DNA from: Norana najaformis
Taxonomy: Eukaryota; Annelida; Clitellata; Crassiclitellata; Hormogastridae
NCBI GenBank assembly: GCA_964023275.1
Contig: OZ029922.1
Location: 1,508,741-1,572,740 of the forward strand
Direction: 5' to 3'
DNA: 64,000 nucleotides
Part shown: piece by piece, positions 31,850-42,445 of the stretch
Layout of the letters: each line of letters starts with the position of its first letter
Numbering within the stretch: the stretch's first letter is position 1
The notes under the pieces: generated by a model
Database searches by the model: none
What the model saw: only the letters and a program-made list of their open reading frames with translations
Told to the model about the DNA's origin: nothing
Program-made: the position numbers and the translations under genes

Positions 31850-32640
31850 TTACGGCACAATATGTACTTATTTAATTCATTATATTTATGGAACATTTAT
31901 TACTTGTGTACAGTCGACAGATGTACACTTGAGGAATGGTTGAAGGTTAGTCAGTGACCGAAAAGGTTTGATGCAAAGTCCATACTAAATCTTATCCGTT
32001 CGACGAATGATTTAAGGCGGAAACCTTTCCATCTTTTAATAAATAACCACAGATGCAACACTTAACTGTCTGAAATGCAGTTGCCAGAAGCAAGGCGTTT
32101 TTCTCAGTTCAGGTACTAAAATTGTAGATGATAAAATATCACGCAGCAAACTCATTTGGCACAGCCCTTTGAAAATAAACAATAATACATAAGCATTCAA
32201 CGGGTAAGGTAAGGTAAGGTAAAGTAAGATGTGTTTTTATAAATTCTGGTATTCGGGGGCGTTTAAAATGTAAATGTCAATGTACAAGTTTTCTATAGCT
32301 CATTTTTCAGTAGCCCCTAGGATTTTCCTAAAGAATTTCTCTCTCAATTGTGAGGCCTCGTCTTGAAGGAACTTTCGGCTGAAGCACACACATGACAACA
32401 ACCTAAACAAGGAACTGTGAACATCACTTGACACATCGGGTTTCGAACTGCAAACGCAGTGGTGAACAGTCGGCGTGTTTCCACAACACCACCATCTTCC
32501 TCTCCTACTCCTCCCTGGGGCTGGTTCCTCCATCCTTAAAGAACTCGTAGCTTTCTCTGTCGTCGTTAGATATCCTTAGCTTAATCCGGGTTCGTTTGGA
32601 TACTTGATTCAGATACTTGATTCAGAATCTCTTTTACACT
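31850..32640. other. No gene; (GGTAA)n at 32197-32230
   Basis: Short GGTAAGGTAAGGTAAGG run, otherwise unique-looking sequence on the 3' side of the GPCR. No exon supported. Confidence 0.5.
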
Positions 32641-32649
32641 TGACGCTTG

Positions 32650-32770
32650 CTCAGCGTTTTTAGATACTCGACGCTTGTTCCTTGTTCTTTGAATACTCGA
32701 CGCTTGTTCCTTGTTCTTTGAATACTCGACGCTTGTTCCTTGTTTTTTGAATACTCAACATTTGTTCCGC
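32650..32770. repeat. 29-bp tandem repeat just 3' of the GPCR stop
   Basis: ATACTCGACGCTTGTTCCTT + GTTCTTTGA repeats about three and a half times, with decaying copies toward 32770. It would form the GPCR 3' UTR, read on the minus strand. Confidence 0.85.
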
Positions 32771-32771
32771 G

Positions 32772-32777
32772 TTTATT
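32772..32777 (-). promoter_or_regulatory. AATAAA overlapping the GPCR stop codon
   Basis: The minus strand reads ATC TAA TAA AC, so the hexamer shares bases with the TAA stop. If used, the 3' UTR would be only some tens of bases. Confidence 0.4.
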
Positions 32778-35328
32778 AGATGCTCGTTTCGAGCATAATC
32801 ACCCGATTATTAGCGTCACGTGGCGACAACTGAACCCTCGACATTGATCCCCCTTTTCCAGCGACGCCTCGAAGTCTGTTACTCGACGAATGCCCCGTCC
32901 CCTCGGAGAACCGCCGCACTCGTCCTTTGCTGCAGAACAGGCGCCACACCTTCCGCGTGCAGACGAACGCCGCGCAGAAGAACAAACCCTGAAGCGCGTT
33001 GAAGAGTACGAAGAGGTTCCAGAGGAAGGTCCAATGACTGGCCACGGCCACGACGGCCAGCAGCCATGCCACTCCCATCAGAATGGACAGCTGCATGGAG
33101 ACGATGATTCGATGCTTGTACTTGTTCCGGTGATGCTGGAAGCGCGCCGGAAGCGTTTCGAAGCAGAGCTTACATGCGGCTATCACGTACAGGATGAGGT
33201 TGACAGCCAGCAGGAGGCAGATGGGAAGGGTGAAGAGCATCAGCTGGCTGAGACCCATCGCCCAACAACCCCCCGAGCGCGGCTCGTACGGGTGCCATCC
33301 GTCAATGCGCAGTACTGCCGTGGCCACTGAGCCGGCTACGACGATGAAAGGTACGGACCAGGCGTAGAGGGAGTACCAGACGAAACGGGTGCAGCATTCC
33401 TCTGCGATGTACGAGTAGGTCGAAGAGGACGGCTCAGAGGACTTGAGCCACCGGAAGACGTCGATGGAGACGACGTTGAGCCAGCAGAAGGCGGCCAGGA
33501 AGCAGTACTGCATCGCCTGCGACACGACGAAGCAGACGGTCGATCCGGGGAAGTCGTCCCAGACAAGGATGACGAACAGGTAGAGGAGCTGGGCGAAGAA
33601 GAGCGACGCGGCAAGGCACAGCACGCATTTGCCGTCAGTGTTGGTCCAGAGGCTAGTGAACATCGCATAGACGAGAAGATGGATGAAGAGAGCGACGAGG
33701 CAGATGATGGCGCCGACCAGCGACAGAGACCGCTGCGACGTCTCAAACTGGAACATCGTGAAGTTGTACCGCGGCGATAGAAACGTGACGTCGACGCCGG
33801 TAACGTCATCGTCGGTGACGTCACGCCCCTGTCGAAAGCACACCGACGGACTTCCGCTCTGCCAGACCACGTGACCAGCGGCGAAGACGCGCCGAAGGGA
33901 AATGACGTAGACAGAACCATTTTCGTAGAGCCTGTAGTCAGTTCGGTTGACCATAAGCAGCGGGCAGTGGCTCGTGGTCACGTGCGCCAATGACGCGGTT
34001 GAAGCAATTTCCGTCGTCACTTCCGACGCATCGACGAAGTAATCGTCTTCGTCATAATCGTCCTCGGTGCTCAACCGGATGCCGTTGTTTCCGACCGGAT
34101 CCACTTCCGGCGGCGACCGCGTTTCCGGTTTCGACAGCGGAACGCAGTTTCCTGCGCGCAGAACCGACCCCTGGCGGCAGAAGAGCAGACGACACTCATC
34201 AGTGAAGGGATCATACAGTTTTCCGTCTGGGCAATCGGGAAACTGGACGGTTGAGCGACTGACGCTGCCGAATCTCCTCTCGTTGTCTTCCTCCGCCGAA
34301 ATTAGTGCCTGTCGCCCGTTGAAGTCGAGCTCGGCTACGTATGGGACGTATTCCTCAAGCACAATCCTGTAGTTCCCATCCGCGTCGACAGGAGGCGACG
34401 ACCGACTGTCTTCACACCGGATGTACGTCTCGTTCACGTAATTGCACACGGCGCATGCGCGGTTCCTAAAGGCGCGATTCCCGGCGTACACATAGTCGGT
34501 TCTTTCGCGGCACATCCGGGCAACTGTCTTATTCTGCCAGCTACGATCACACCGGCCAATGTTCACCTTGCAGGCGCGGGGTCCCGGAAGTGAAAGAGAC
34601 TCGCGACTCGGGAGAACAGTGCTCGTACATCCGGCCTTTGCGAGACTGCGGAACATAGGACCCGATGAGTCCAGGACTCCAGTAGTTGGAGCCCCGCTAC
34701 AGCGAAGAAGGACACGCCAGAAGACAATGGGTTGATCGCCGGCACAGATAGCACAGTAAGCATTGCGATAGAGCAGGTGCAGCGGCGGTCCACCGCGTAC
34801 AGGGATGCGGTAGAAGCGGTCTTCATGGCTGACTGACGACGCGGTTGCGGAGGCTGGCTTCTCGCATCGTTCCCTCACATAGGCGTCGTCGTAGTCTGGG
34901 TGGCAGCGCGTGACGACGTAAACCTCCGACGTGGACCGGCCCGATTCGGAGTCTGGCATTCGCTGGCAGGTGACGACCGAACGAGGAATGTGGTAGGACA
35001 GGGTCAAGGTCGAGGAATTCAAGGACCTGAAGTCGACGCAGCAGTCGTCGTAGACGGCACACAGGTCGTCGCAGAAGCAGTTTCGCACGAACGTCGGCTG
35101 CTGAGGATGGAGAGGAGGATGCGGAGTAGAAGATGATGCTAACTCCGGTGTTTCGTCGCACTTGCTGCGTTGCTCACAGGAAATCGAAGTCGGCGGAGGA
35201 ATCTGTAGACTTCTGGGGGTCGGCGTCGATACCGACTGCGCATGCGCGATACATGTACCGGAAATGAGTAGAAGCAGCGCTCCTATGAGCCTCTGGCCAA
35301 TCGACCTCATCTCAGGATCACGTGTCAC
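32776..35328 (-). CDS. Somatomedin B / Methuselah-like seven-helix receptor
   Basis: 850 residues in one exon. Met1 and Met7 are both possible; Met7 gives the better signal peptide (MRSIGQRLIGALLLLISGTC). A somatomedin B domain spans about 49-121, with the hallmark NCFCDDLCAVYDDCCVDF at 83-100. Two YRNAYCAIC / FRNRACAVC motifs (187-195, 287-295) mark the cysteine-rich stalk known from invertebrate Methuselah-like receptors. An acidic linker EDDYDEDDYF is at 422-431. Helices lie at about 536-557, 567-589, 597-622, 649-672, 692-719, 739-763 and 767-792, with C599 (TM3) and C688 (loop 2) placed for the conserved disulfide. The cytoplasmic tail is 58 residues, basic and serine-rich. No GPS cleavage motif was seen. 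This is secretin-superfamily architecture; ligand and G protein are unknown. It converges with the type I membrane protein gene. The lack of introns over such a long ORF is notable. Confidence 0.96.
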   Translation of the reverse strand: MTRDPEMRSIGQRLIGALLLLISGTCIAHAQSVSTPTPRSLQIPPPTSISCEQRSKCDETPELASSSTPHPPLHPQQPTFVRNCFCDDLCAVYDDCCVDFRSLNSSTLTLSYHIPRSVVTCQRMPDSESGRSTSEVYVVTRCHPDYDDAYVRERCEKPASATASSVSHEDRFYRIPVRGGPPLHLLYRNAYCAICAGDQPIVFWRVLLRCSGAPTTGVLDSSGPMFRSLAKAGCTSTVLPSRESLSLPGPRACKVNIGRCDRSWQNKTVARMCRERTDYVYAGNRAFRNRACAVCNYVNETYIRCEDSRSSPPVDADGNYRIVLEEYVPYVAELDFNGRQALISAEEDNERRFGSVSRSTVQFPDCPDGKLYDPFTDECRLLFCRQGSVLRAGNCVPLSKPETRSPPEVDPVGNNGIRLSTEDDYDEDDYFVDASEVTTEIASTASLAHVTTSHCPLLMVNRTDYRLYENGSVYVISLRRVFAAGHVVWQSGSPSVCFRQGRDVTDDDVTGVDVTFLSPRYNFTMFQFETSQRSLSLVGAIICLVALFIHLLVYAMFTSLWTNTDGKCVLCLAASLFFAQLLYLFVILVWDDFPGSTVCFVVSQAMQYCFLAAFCWLNVVSIDVFRWLKSSEPSSSTYSYIAEECCTRFVWYSLYAWSVPFIVVAGSVATAVLRIDGWHPYEPRSGGCWAMGLSQLMLFTLPICLLLAVNLILYVIAACKLCFETLPARFQHHRNKYKHRIIVSMQLSILMGVAWLLAVVAVASHWTFLWNLFVLFNALQGLFFCAAFVCTRKVWRLFCSKGRVRRFSEGTGHSSSNRLRGVAGKGGSMSRVQLSPRDANNRVIMLETSI

Positions 35329-35334
35329 CCTAAA

Positions 35335-36000
35335 CCCACCCTCAGAATAACCTCTAAACCTTAACTACCCCCAAAAGTAACCCTAGAGTAAGCCCTAAAC
35401 TTTATCCTCCACGGTAAACCCCTTTCATCTAAAGTCAAGTCATCTCAACCCAAAAACCTAGAAGCCGAATGTTAGTATTTGCAGGGCTCGGTTGTACATG
35501 CTAACACCGGAATACACTCAAACTGTCAACGATTCGAGCGGACTTGAAGCCCGGTGTCGGTAAATATCTCAACGCCTTGTCACAGTTCAATGTATTCCTA
35601 CGCATCCCAACGTGTCACAGTTTAACGTATCCCTACGCCTTCCCATGCGATCATTATACGATCCTGTATAATCCAAACGGATGCCGTTACCATTAAGCAT
35701 AAAGAGGGTCACTTCAGGTGAACTCGTAGTCGAAATCGTAAACCGATGGAAAAGTCCGGTAGAAATCTTCCACGATTCTGATTAAATCCATTTTTATATC
35801 TTCTTCTGATTAATTCTGGGCTGTTCGGTTATAATGCGCTCTTAATCAAATCTTGGACTTATATAGCGCCACTACAACAATCCATGGAGCACCAAACTAG
35901 ATAGCTGTATATCGTAATAGCGTGACCCAATCTAATAACGAAAATTCAAGAGTCTACTGTGATTCGTCAAGATCTGATAATGATACTTGAAGATCAATTT
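35335..36000. other. Upstream of GPCR; no clear promoter
   Basis: Bases 35329-35415 have several CCCTAAAC/AACCCTA-like words. GGACTTATATAGCGCCACT at 35857 is a repeat tail. No TATA or CRE site that I trust. Confidence 0.4.
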
Positions 36001-36330
36001 AGGATACCTAAATATCTTATTAGCATATATCAAAGTCTCAGTATGATATCTTAATAGCTTTATGTAATATCTCAATATCTTACTACGACATCTTCATATC
36101 TGACTGTGATGCTTCTTTATCTGGCTGCAGTACCTCTATATCTGGTTATGTATCTCTATATCTGTATCTGGCTCTGTATCTGTTCGAGATACCTCAAAAT
36201 TATTGGCTATGGTAGGTCTAAATCTGGCTATGAAATCTATATCTATTCGAGATATCTCAGTATCTCCCTGTCTCCATATCTGGCTCTAATATCTCTCAAA
36301 ATGTGACTGTTGTACATCATGACCTGGCAA
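36000..36330. repeat. Degenerate TATATCTGGCTNTG repeat
   Basis: ATATCTGGCTGCAGTACC, ATATCTGGTTATGTATC, ATCTGGCTCTGTATCTG and so on, about 16-25 bases apart. Bases 36330-36870 show no gene. Confidence 0.65.
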
Positions 36331-36879
36331 TGATGGCAAAATTTCCATCTCTCATACCTCAAGATCCTTTTGTGCGGCTCAATGACCCATCGCGGTTCTC
36401 ATATATCTTGTAAATGAATCCATTCAAACTCCAACCTATCGCCTTGCTTAAATTCCTTTCTGAAAGACCTCTATCTCATCCTGTCATCTTCAGCGCATCC
36501 GCGTTTCCCCAAGTCTTCATATCTTGCAGAAGCCTCACTGAACGGATTCTTCTCAAAACATCGACTCGCCTAAAAGCAGAAAAATCCGCGAATTTATAAG
36601 ACGCGATATTAATGTAACGAAATTTATTAGGAGCCACAAGTTGACAGCAAATCGTCGACATTATTGCGTGCCAATCCGCCTCGGCTTTTGACGAAATCAC
36701 GCGACCCTCGTATTGGTTTATAAGCCGCACACGTCTCCACGTACAGCTGAATATACATTAGGAAAAAGTTACACATAGAGCTATAACTGGACATACATTT
36801 AAACATCCATCCACGCATACATTTACACATGCATCTACACAAACATCAACACATGCTTTTGCAAATACTTACAGTCATA

Positions 36880-37090
36880 CAACAGCTCATATATTAACAG
36901 TCATCAGCACCTTTGAAATCATCTAATAGGCGCTATATAATTTCTCAGATACATACTTAACTATATAAGCTTACGTTTAGATATAAATAAGCAAACACGA
37001 AGGAGGTATGCTTTTCCCTACAATAGAATTGCAGAGATCGAGTTACCCTATATTATTTTTTTAACTCAGAAAAAGCTCATTAATCTACCC
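36880..37090 (+). mobile_element. Repeat tail plus dispersed repeat E (copy 2)
   Basis: ATCTAATAGGCGCTATATAA at 36920 is followed by ACATAC. Then ACGTTTAGATA, AGAATTGCAGAGATCGAGTT and ACCCTATATTATTTTTTTAA follow, as at 31425-31550. Confidence 0.65.
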
Positions 37091-37309
37091 TTAAACTACG
37101 AATTATTTAAATATCATACGGTCGTACGTTTACAAGCACCCCTATCGAATTCAGTTATAAAATGAGTGCACCGACAACACACTGTCTTTAGAAAGATCAG
37201 GCAGTGGTATAGAACTGGCCACCTGCCTTCATACGGCGAAGCCAAGTAAATCGCACACATATGCCGAGACCAAGAAAGTCGTTAACACTTCATACCCTTC
37301 GGTTAAGGG

Positions 37310-37375
37310 ACTGCTCATCCTCTTCTTCATCATCTTCTTCTTCTTCTTCTTCTTCTTCTTCTTCATCATCATCGC
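37310..37375. repeat. (TTC/TCA) trinucleotide microsatellite
   Basis: About 18 TTC/TCA triplets. A short (CTG) run follows at 37558-37580. Confidence 0.85.
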
Positions 37376-37665
37376 ATAGGCAGACGGATAATCGGAAATA
37401 CAGGCACATATACGCGCACAAACTTAGACATACAAGAAGACAGAAAGACAGGTATACACAATGCACGCACCTAAGCATAAAAGACGACAGCCGCCATCGC
37501 CCGCAAGAGATCCGCATCTGACGAAACAGCATCTCACATAGCAAAGCAACGAAACCCGCTGCTGCTGCTGCTGCTGATGCTGGCGCCTCGTAACAGGCTT
37601 TAGATTAGACTTCCGCAAGACACGGGTTTCTGCCCGCTCACGCAACATGACCGACAGATAAGAAG

Positions 37666-38220
37666 ATGCTTAGTTTATATCAACGGCATCTGCCTCCTGC
37701 ATCCCTCAATCAATCCCTCTCAGCTTCCCTCCCACATCCTCACTCCATCTCTTCCTCCATCCCTCACTCCTTCCCATCATCCCTCCCTCGCGGGTTCATC
37801 TATGCATCCAACGGGACTGTGCAAGTCACTACGAACCGACGCACGTGCCTTCATAGCCTTGGCTACAATTCATCGGCCATCAACAGTCAATTCCCAGCTC
37901 ATGTACACGGTGTTCTGAAAAAGGAAATCCCAGATAAATTACAAGACTGAAGCATATTTTAAAGTTATTAATCCATTTTGGAAGATCAAATTATGTCTAT
38001 CTTTTGCAATAGTTTGCTACGTCTGCCCCTCGTATTCATCACTTATCCGGAAATTCCTCAAATAAACGTTTTGCATCAAACTTATTATTTTGACGTAAAC
38101 ATTGCTAACATATTAAATCTGTCTTTTCATTTAAAAAGCCACTATTGCTTCGAGTTATCAAAACAATTGCGCAATAATATGACAGCATTTAAGGGGCCCA
38201 ACCATGCATTATTAACTTAA
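37666..38220 (+). other. Two adjacent plus frames, unrecognised
   Basis: Frames at 37666-37950 (ends KKEIPDKLQD) and 37978-38220 (80 codons, starts MEDQIMSIFCNSLLRLP) sit next to each other in different reading frames. The first begins in pyrimidine low complexity. No domain or splice support; probably chance. Confidence 0.2.
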
Positions 38221-38221
38221 G

Positions 38222-38418
38222 AACAGTAATCTAACCTAATCTAATCTAATCTAATCTAAAGACTTCTATAGCGCCGTTATCATAATGCCCAAGGCATCAG
38301 TCGATGGTCGCTTCAAGTCAAAATCACAATCCAAAATCATAATCCGTTGGAGAAGCCGGGTTGAATTCCGATAGGTCAGAGAAACCAGAAGCCAGGCTAC
38401 GGTGGGTAAGCAAGTTGA
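38222..38418 (-). mobile_element. SINE-like repeat (type B), near full length, minus strand
   Basis: AATCTAATCTAATCTAATCT, ACTTCTATAGCGCCGTTATC, AGGCATCAGTCGATGGTCGC, CGTTGGAGAAGCCGGGTTGA, AGCCAGGCTACGGTGGGTAA. Best match to 48918-49095. Confidence 0.8.
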
Positions 38419-38559
38419 AACATATGCATCTTTACTTTCTAAAATAAAGAAACTATTTTAGTTTAAGTTAAATTTCATAAACGTTGCTTATTATTCGCGT
38501 CTACCTAGTGGTTCCTTTTTTTGAACACCGTGTACATAGAAATTAGGCATGATGTGAAT

Positions 38560-38760
38560 GCGTGTAAATCCGTATAGTTACGTGAGCATACACAACATAC
38601 ATATGTTGCATGTATGTACATGTAATTGCTATATGTTTGAGCGTGCCTGTATAAATGCGTGTCTGTCTGTCTGCCTGTGTGTCTGTGTATATGTGTCCGT
38701 CAGTCTGTCTGTGTGCATAAGTATGTGTATGTCTGTTGTCTGGTTGCATATCTGGTGTCG
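38560..38760. repeat. (TG)/(TCTG)-rich tract
   Basis: GTGTCTGTCTGTCTGCCTG and TATGTGTATGTCTG sequence; low complexity, no gene. Confidence 0.7.
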
Positions 38761-38939
38761 TTCATAAAGGATTGGTTTACGTGAATAAGCAAACATTTCC
38801 TAAATGCATCGAAACAAACTCGCCTTTGAAGGCGGAAGTAAACTCCCAGTCTAGCACTAGATGGCGTTACTCAGCATGTCTGCATCTCTTCACATACGTG
38901 TGTGCATGTATACGTGTATCAATGTATAATTGTATATGT

Positions 38940-39175
38940 ATACTATGCATGGGAATCTTTCAGTGGGGTTCGGCGTGTCTGCGGGAGCCCACCAGTAGGG
39001 ACTCTTCCAGTTATCTGGGCATTGTTTGCTTACCTAAGAAGTTTTAGTTCCTAATGACTTCGCGTCATTTAGGTAGCGCTTTTGTTAGCTATTAAAAGGC
39101 GCTATATTAAATGTCTGGCTGACTATTTATCTGTGTGTATGCTTTGTGTGTGTATGTGTGTGTGTGTGTGTGATG
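38940..39175 (+). mobile_element. Dispersed repeat D (copy 2) ending in (GT)n
   Basis: CTTTCAGTGGGGTTCGGCGT, TTATCTGGGCATTGTTTGCT, AATGACTTCGCG, ATTAAAAGGCGCTATATTAA. GTGTGTGTATG(TG)n follows within 50 bases. Confidence 0.75.
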
Positions 39176-39254
39176 TCATTCGGTGCTAAGCATGTGAAAG
39201 CTTTAAACACATACATCCTACAGTGTCAGTGCACATATGTTCGTGTGTGTAGGC

Positions 39255-39365
39255 CTACATGTGATTCATCCAACTGGCTGCCTTCCAATCTAACTCATCT
39301 ATCTATCAAATCTCAGGCTTTCCGTGTAAGACGGAAGTCTCACCTCTTAAGAAATATTACCCTAG
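39255..39365 (+). pseudogene. LINE RT C-terminal remnant
   Basis: The plus frame reads NWLPSNLTHLSIKSQAFRVR then RKSHLL, the WNxLP...FR--LK-HL signature that ends CR1/Jockey-type RT proteins. Only this end is present. The downstream CTCTGTGTCCTTCTCCGTCT tract (39425-39475) is low complexity. Confidence 0.45.
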
Positions 39366-39754
39366 TCTATCCATTCCACCGCCTTCCCGTTTCTCCCAAC
39401 CTTAACACAACCCAACGTAGCGGCTTCTCTGTCTCCTTCTCTGTGTCCTTCTCCGTCTCCTTCTCTGGCCTCTCGGCAGCTGGCCTCGTTCAATCAAACC
39501 ACAGATATGATGAAATACTTCCATTAGTATGAGCAAGTAAGTAAAAGCACAGTTTTGATTGTTTTCCTTGTGGTTTTCGTTGTTATTAGTTTCAATAGTA
39601 TAGTTATAGTTTTTTATCTTGAGCTTTTGTTATTTTATTTTCGTTACTGCCTGAGTAAAGTTAAAGATTAACGAAACCGTAAACATTCGTCAGAGGCGAA
39701 TACATGACAACCCAACAACCGGACGACCGATCCGAACTGGTCGCAAATCTAGAC

Positions 39755-39815
39755 AACGGGCAGTCAATTTCAAAGGCCTTTGAAAGGTTCATTAACAGCG
39801 CTATATAATCGCTCA
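39755..39815 (+). mobile_element. Repeat tail GCGCTATATAATCG
   Basis: AAGGTTCATTAACAGCGCTA then TATAATCGCTCATTTACAT. The surrounding 39480-40200 shows no gene. Confidence 0.45.
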
Positions 39816-40209
39816 TTTACATATCATACATGTCAATGTTCCGAGTGGAATCGAATCGAACGAGTTTCGTCCACAGATGTCGGTAGGATGCTGCCAGCGA
39901 ACACTTAGACCGAATCAACCTGTCAAATAGCGTCTTAACTCATCACGAACAACATCGTCCCTCCGTCCGTCGCTCTAATCCATCCATCAGAGACGGCTGC
40001 TGCCAGTTTCCCCGCGGAACTGGAACGCATGGCTGACCAAAGGATGCCCGAATGAAACGGTAAACGGCACCAGGTGCGGTAATCTACGTAGTCGGCCCTC
40101 TAGACACCCTCTCATCACCGTCTGTGGCAGCCTCCTCTCTGCAGCGTTGACGTTTCCATAACATGTAGCCAACCGCCTCTACTCTGTGCTCTTTTCCAGG
40201 TCGTATGAC

Positions 40210-40375
40210 ACCGTCTAATCTGATCTAATCTAAATTAATCTAATCTAATGACTTCTATAGCGCCGTTAACACAATGAACAAGACATCAATAAAAGTGAAA
40301 CTGTAGTGAAACTATTAATCCGTTGATGAAATCCAGTATCTAATCTAGTGACTTCTAAAGCGCCTTTATCATTCT
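40210..40375 (-). mobile_element. Two truncated SINE-like (type B) ends
   Basis: AATCTAATGACTTCTATAGC then GCCGTTAACACAATG at 40242, and AATCTAGTGACTTCTAAAGC then GCCTTTATCAT at 40343. Bases 40380-40820 show no gene. Confidence 0.6.
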
Positions 40376-40819
40376 ACACTTCCGACTTGCGTTGGCACTT
40401 ATTTACCGACCAGCAAAAGATGGCTGGCTGAGTAGGCGTTTGATGGCGTGTTGTATCACGGACAGTTACCCATCTTAATACTTAACCGGCTCGATTTATC
40501 TTCGTCTCTCTCTCCAACGACGTATCAACAAAACCAAGACTCCTATCTTAGTCCGAACCTTAGCTCGAACTTTAATCTAAATACCAATTGATCTAGATCG
40601 ACAAACATCCTTACCCCACCCGGTGCGGTATTCTTTCATGACTGGCGCCGTGCTGAGTCGCGCCACCTTGTGACGGGTTCTTGTTTTGCTATTACAGAAT
40701 CGCAGACATAAATTCAGTAGAGCTGCGGGGTTATTCGATCGATGGACCGCATAATGGAAACTCTAACACACGCTCGCTCTATTCGTCTTACGGTCCGTGC
40801 TATTAATTAAGTTCTATGT

Positions 40820-41085
40820 GATCATTTATGTTGCGCCTTTTAGTACATCACAAAAGCTCTTCTGTGTTCCATGAAAGGAGAAAGCGAAATGACAACGATC
40901 AGGTCGTAGAATGTGCACCCATGTCACCTGCTTTGGAAAATATCACCGGAGGGCAACCTTTCCACTTAGCTGCTAACCGCCTGGAAAATAGCGCCCTAAT
41001 TCAGAATACCTCCAGACGGGTTCGAACCCTGGACTTGCGATAAACAATGCGCCGACCTATATACCAGCACCACATAGGCCATCAC
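40820..41085 (-). mobile_element. tRNA-headed SINE, minus strand
   Basis: The left end is ATTTATGTTGCGCCTTTTAG (tail). The right end has an exact box B (complement of GGGTTCGAACCC) at about 41018 and GGTGCTGGTATATAGG on minus where box A should be. Confidence 0.6.
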
Positions 41086-41089
41086 TTCT

Positions 41090-41412
41090 ACGATTACCAC
41101 CACCATCACCTTCACCGCCTTCCCTACTATCGCATCATCATCATCGCCATCATCATCGTCATCATCATCGTCATCATCATCATCATCCCCATCATCATCA
41201 CCATCTTCATCATCAAAATCATCACCATTATCGTCATCGCCATCTTCATCGTCATCATCACCACTGCCACCGTTATCATCCATCTCCTTCTCCTCCTCAT
41301 CACCACCACCACCAAAACTAGCATCACTATCGTCATCATCATCTTCCTTATCCTTCTTCTCCACCTCATCAGTATCATCATCATGCTCAACAACAACAAC
41401 AACATTATCATC
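41090..41412. repeat. (TCA) trinucleotide tract
   Basis: ATCATCATCGTCATCATC with CACC variants. The Asp-rich 158-codon frame on minus is a repeat artefact. Confidence 0.9.
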
Positions 41413-41627
41413 TTTCACTTCGACGCAACAAAACAGACCCATCCTGAAGCGAAAACAAAACCCAGATGCCACTCCTTCCTGTCTGCGCCTCGGTCATTTT
41501 TCCGTCGAGGCCGAGTGGCGGCGATAGCGGCGCAGAGGAGCAAGACGACACTCTCACCATTCGCTAACGAATAAACATTGTCAAGAGCACCACATGTTTG
41601 CTATTCGTCAAGCATCACCAACACACG

Positions 41628-41835
41628 GGGGCCCCGTGGCCGACTGGATAGAGCGCTCGGCTAGTCATTCGGAAAGTACGGGTTCGAACCTCCTCCCTTG
41701 AGACGCTTACTGCGTAGGGACCTTGAGCAATTCCTTCACTCACAAGTGATTAAATCGATTACATGCACTGCATCGAATATATTTATATAATATATATTAT
41801 ATATATTATATATATATATTATATATGTATACATG
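41628..41835 (+). mobile_element. tRNA-headed SINE (type C) followed by (AT)n
   Basis: GGATAGAGCGCTCGGCTAG (box A), GGGTTCGAACC (box B), GGACCTTGAGCAATTCC. Instead of the usual tail it runs into ATATATTTATATAATATAT to 41830. Confidence 0.75.
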
Positions 41836-41964
41836 AGTCATCGATGTTCTGTCGAATGTTCGCGTTGAGCAGACCTTGACAGCATATGCCTTAAGGGCCG
41901 TGAAGATAAAATGCCTCAATAAACAAATAAATAAACAAATAAACAAAATAAACAGTCTAGGAAC

Positions 41965-42040
41965 GGCTCGGCGGCCTATTGGTTAGCATAATGGACAGCA
42001 CACCCAGAGGTTGGGGTTCAAATCCCCTCCCGGGCAAAAA
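41965..42040 (+). mobile_element. tRNA-like sequence (pseudo-tRNA or SINE head)
   Basis: CCTATTGGTTAGCATAATGG (D-arm), GGGGTTCAAATCCCC (perfect T-arm), then TCCCGGGCA. The 5' acceptor strand and the anticodon stem do not pair properly, so I do not call a functional tRNA. The following 42040-42330 has a TTTATGTAGCGTCC tail. Confidence 0.45.
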
Positions 42041-42329
42041 ATTCGAGATTTCCGTTCTACTGGCTCAAATATAAAGATACCACACGGCAGATCATGCGGT
42101 GAAAGAAAGGAATTGTCGGCCACTCGCCCACATATGCACAGCCTAAAAATGTATATGAATTTATACACACAGAGACATAGAAAGACAGACAGACAGACCG
42201 AGAAAGAGACATACAGATGTGACCATTGGTATGAAGTTTACCTGGTAGCTGCCTGACACGCTTGTGATGTAAGGATACTAGACATTTATGTAGCGTCCGA
42301 ACAAGATGTTCAATAATACCCATATATCG

Positions 42330-42445
42330 AAACTATTGACACAGTACAGAATATGTACATTGAATATATACAGTACATATATTGAACATATTAAATCGAA
42401 TATATGCTCTGCATCGAATATATCTTATATATATATACATGAGCT
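42330..42445. repeat. AT-rich duplicated segment
   Basis: ATTGAATATAT / ATTGAACATATTAAATCGAA / CATCGAATATATCTTATATA, similar to text at 41768. Bases 42445-43160 show frames under 80 codons and a pyrimidine-rich end, no supported gene. Confidence 0.5.

Noticed and set aside
35329-35415. Telomere-like CCCTAA words
   Set aside because: Irregular, with different spacers between words; no tandem hexamer array.
41966-42040. Functional tRNA gene
   Set aside because: The T-arm is good, but the acceptor and anticodon stems do not pair and no clear anticodon loop is seen. SINE or pseudo-tRNA fits better.
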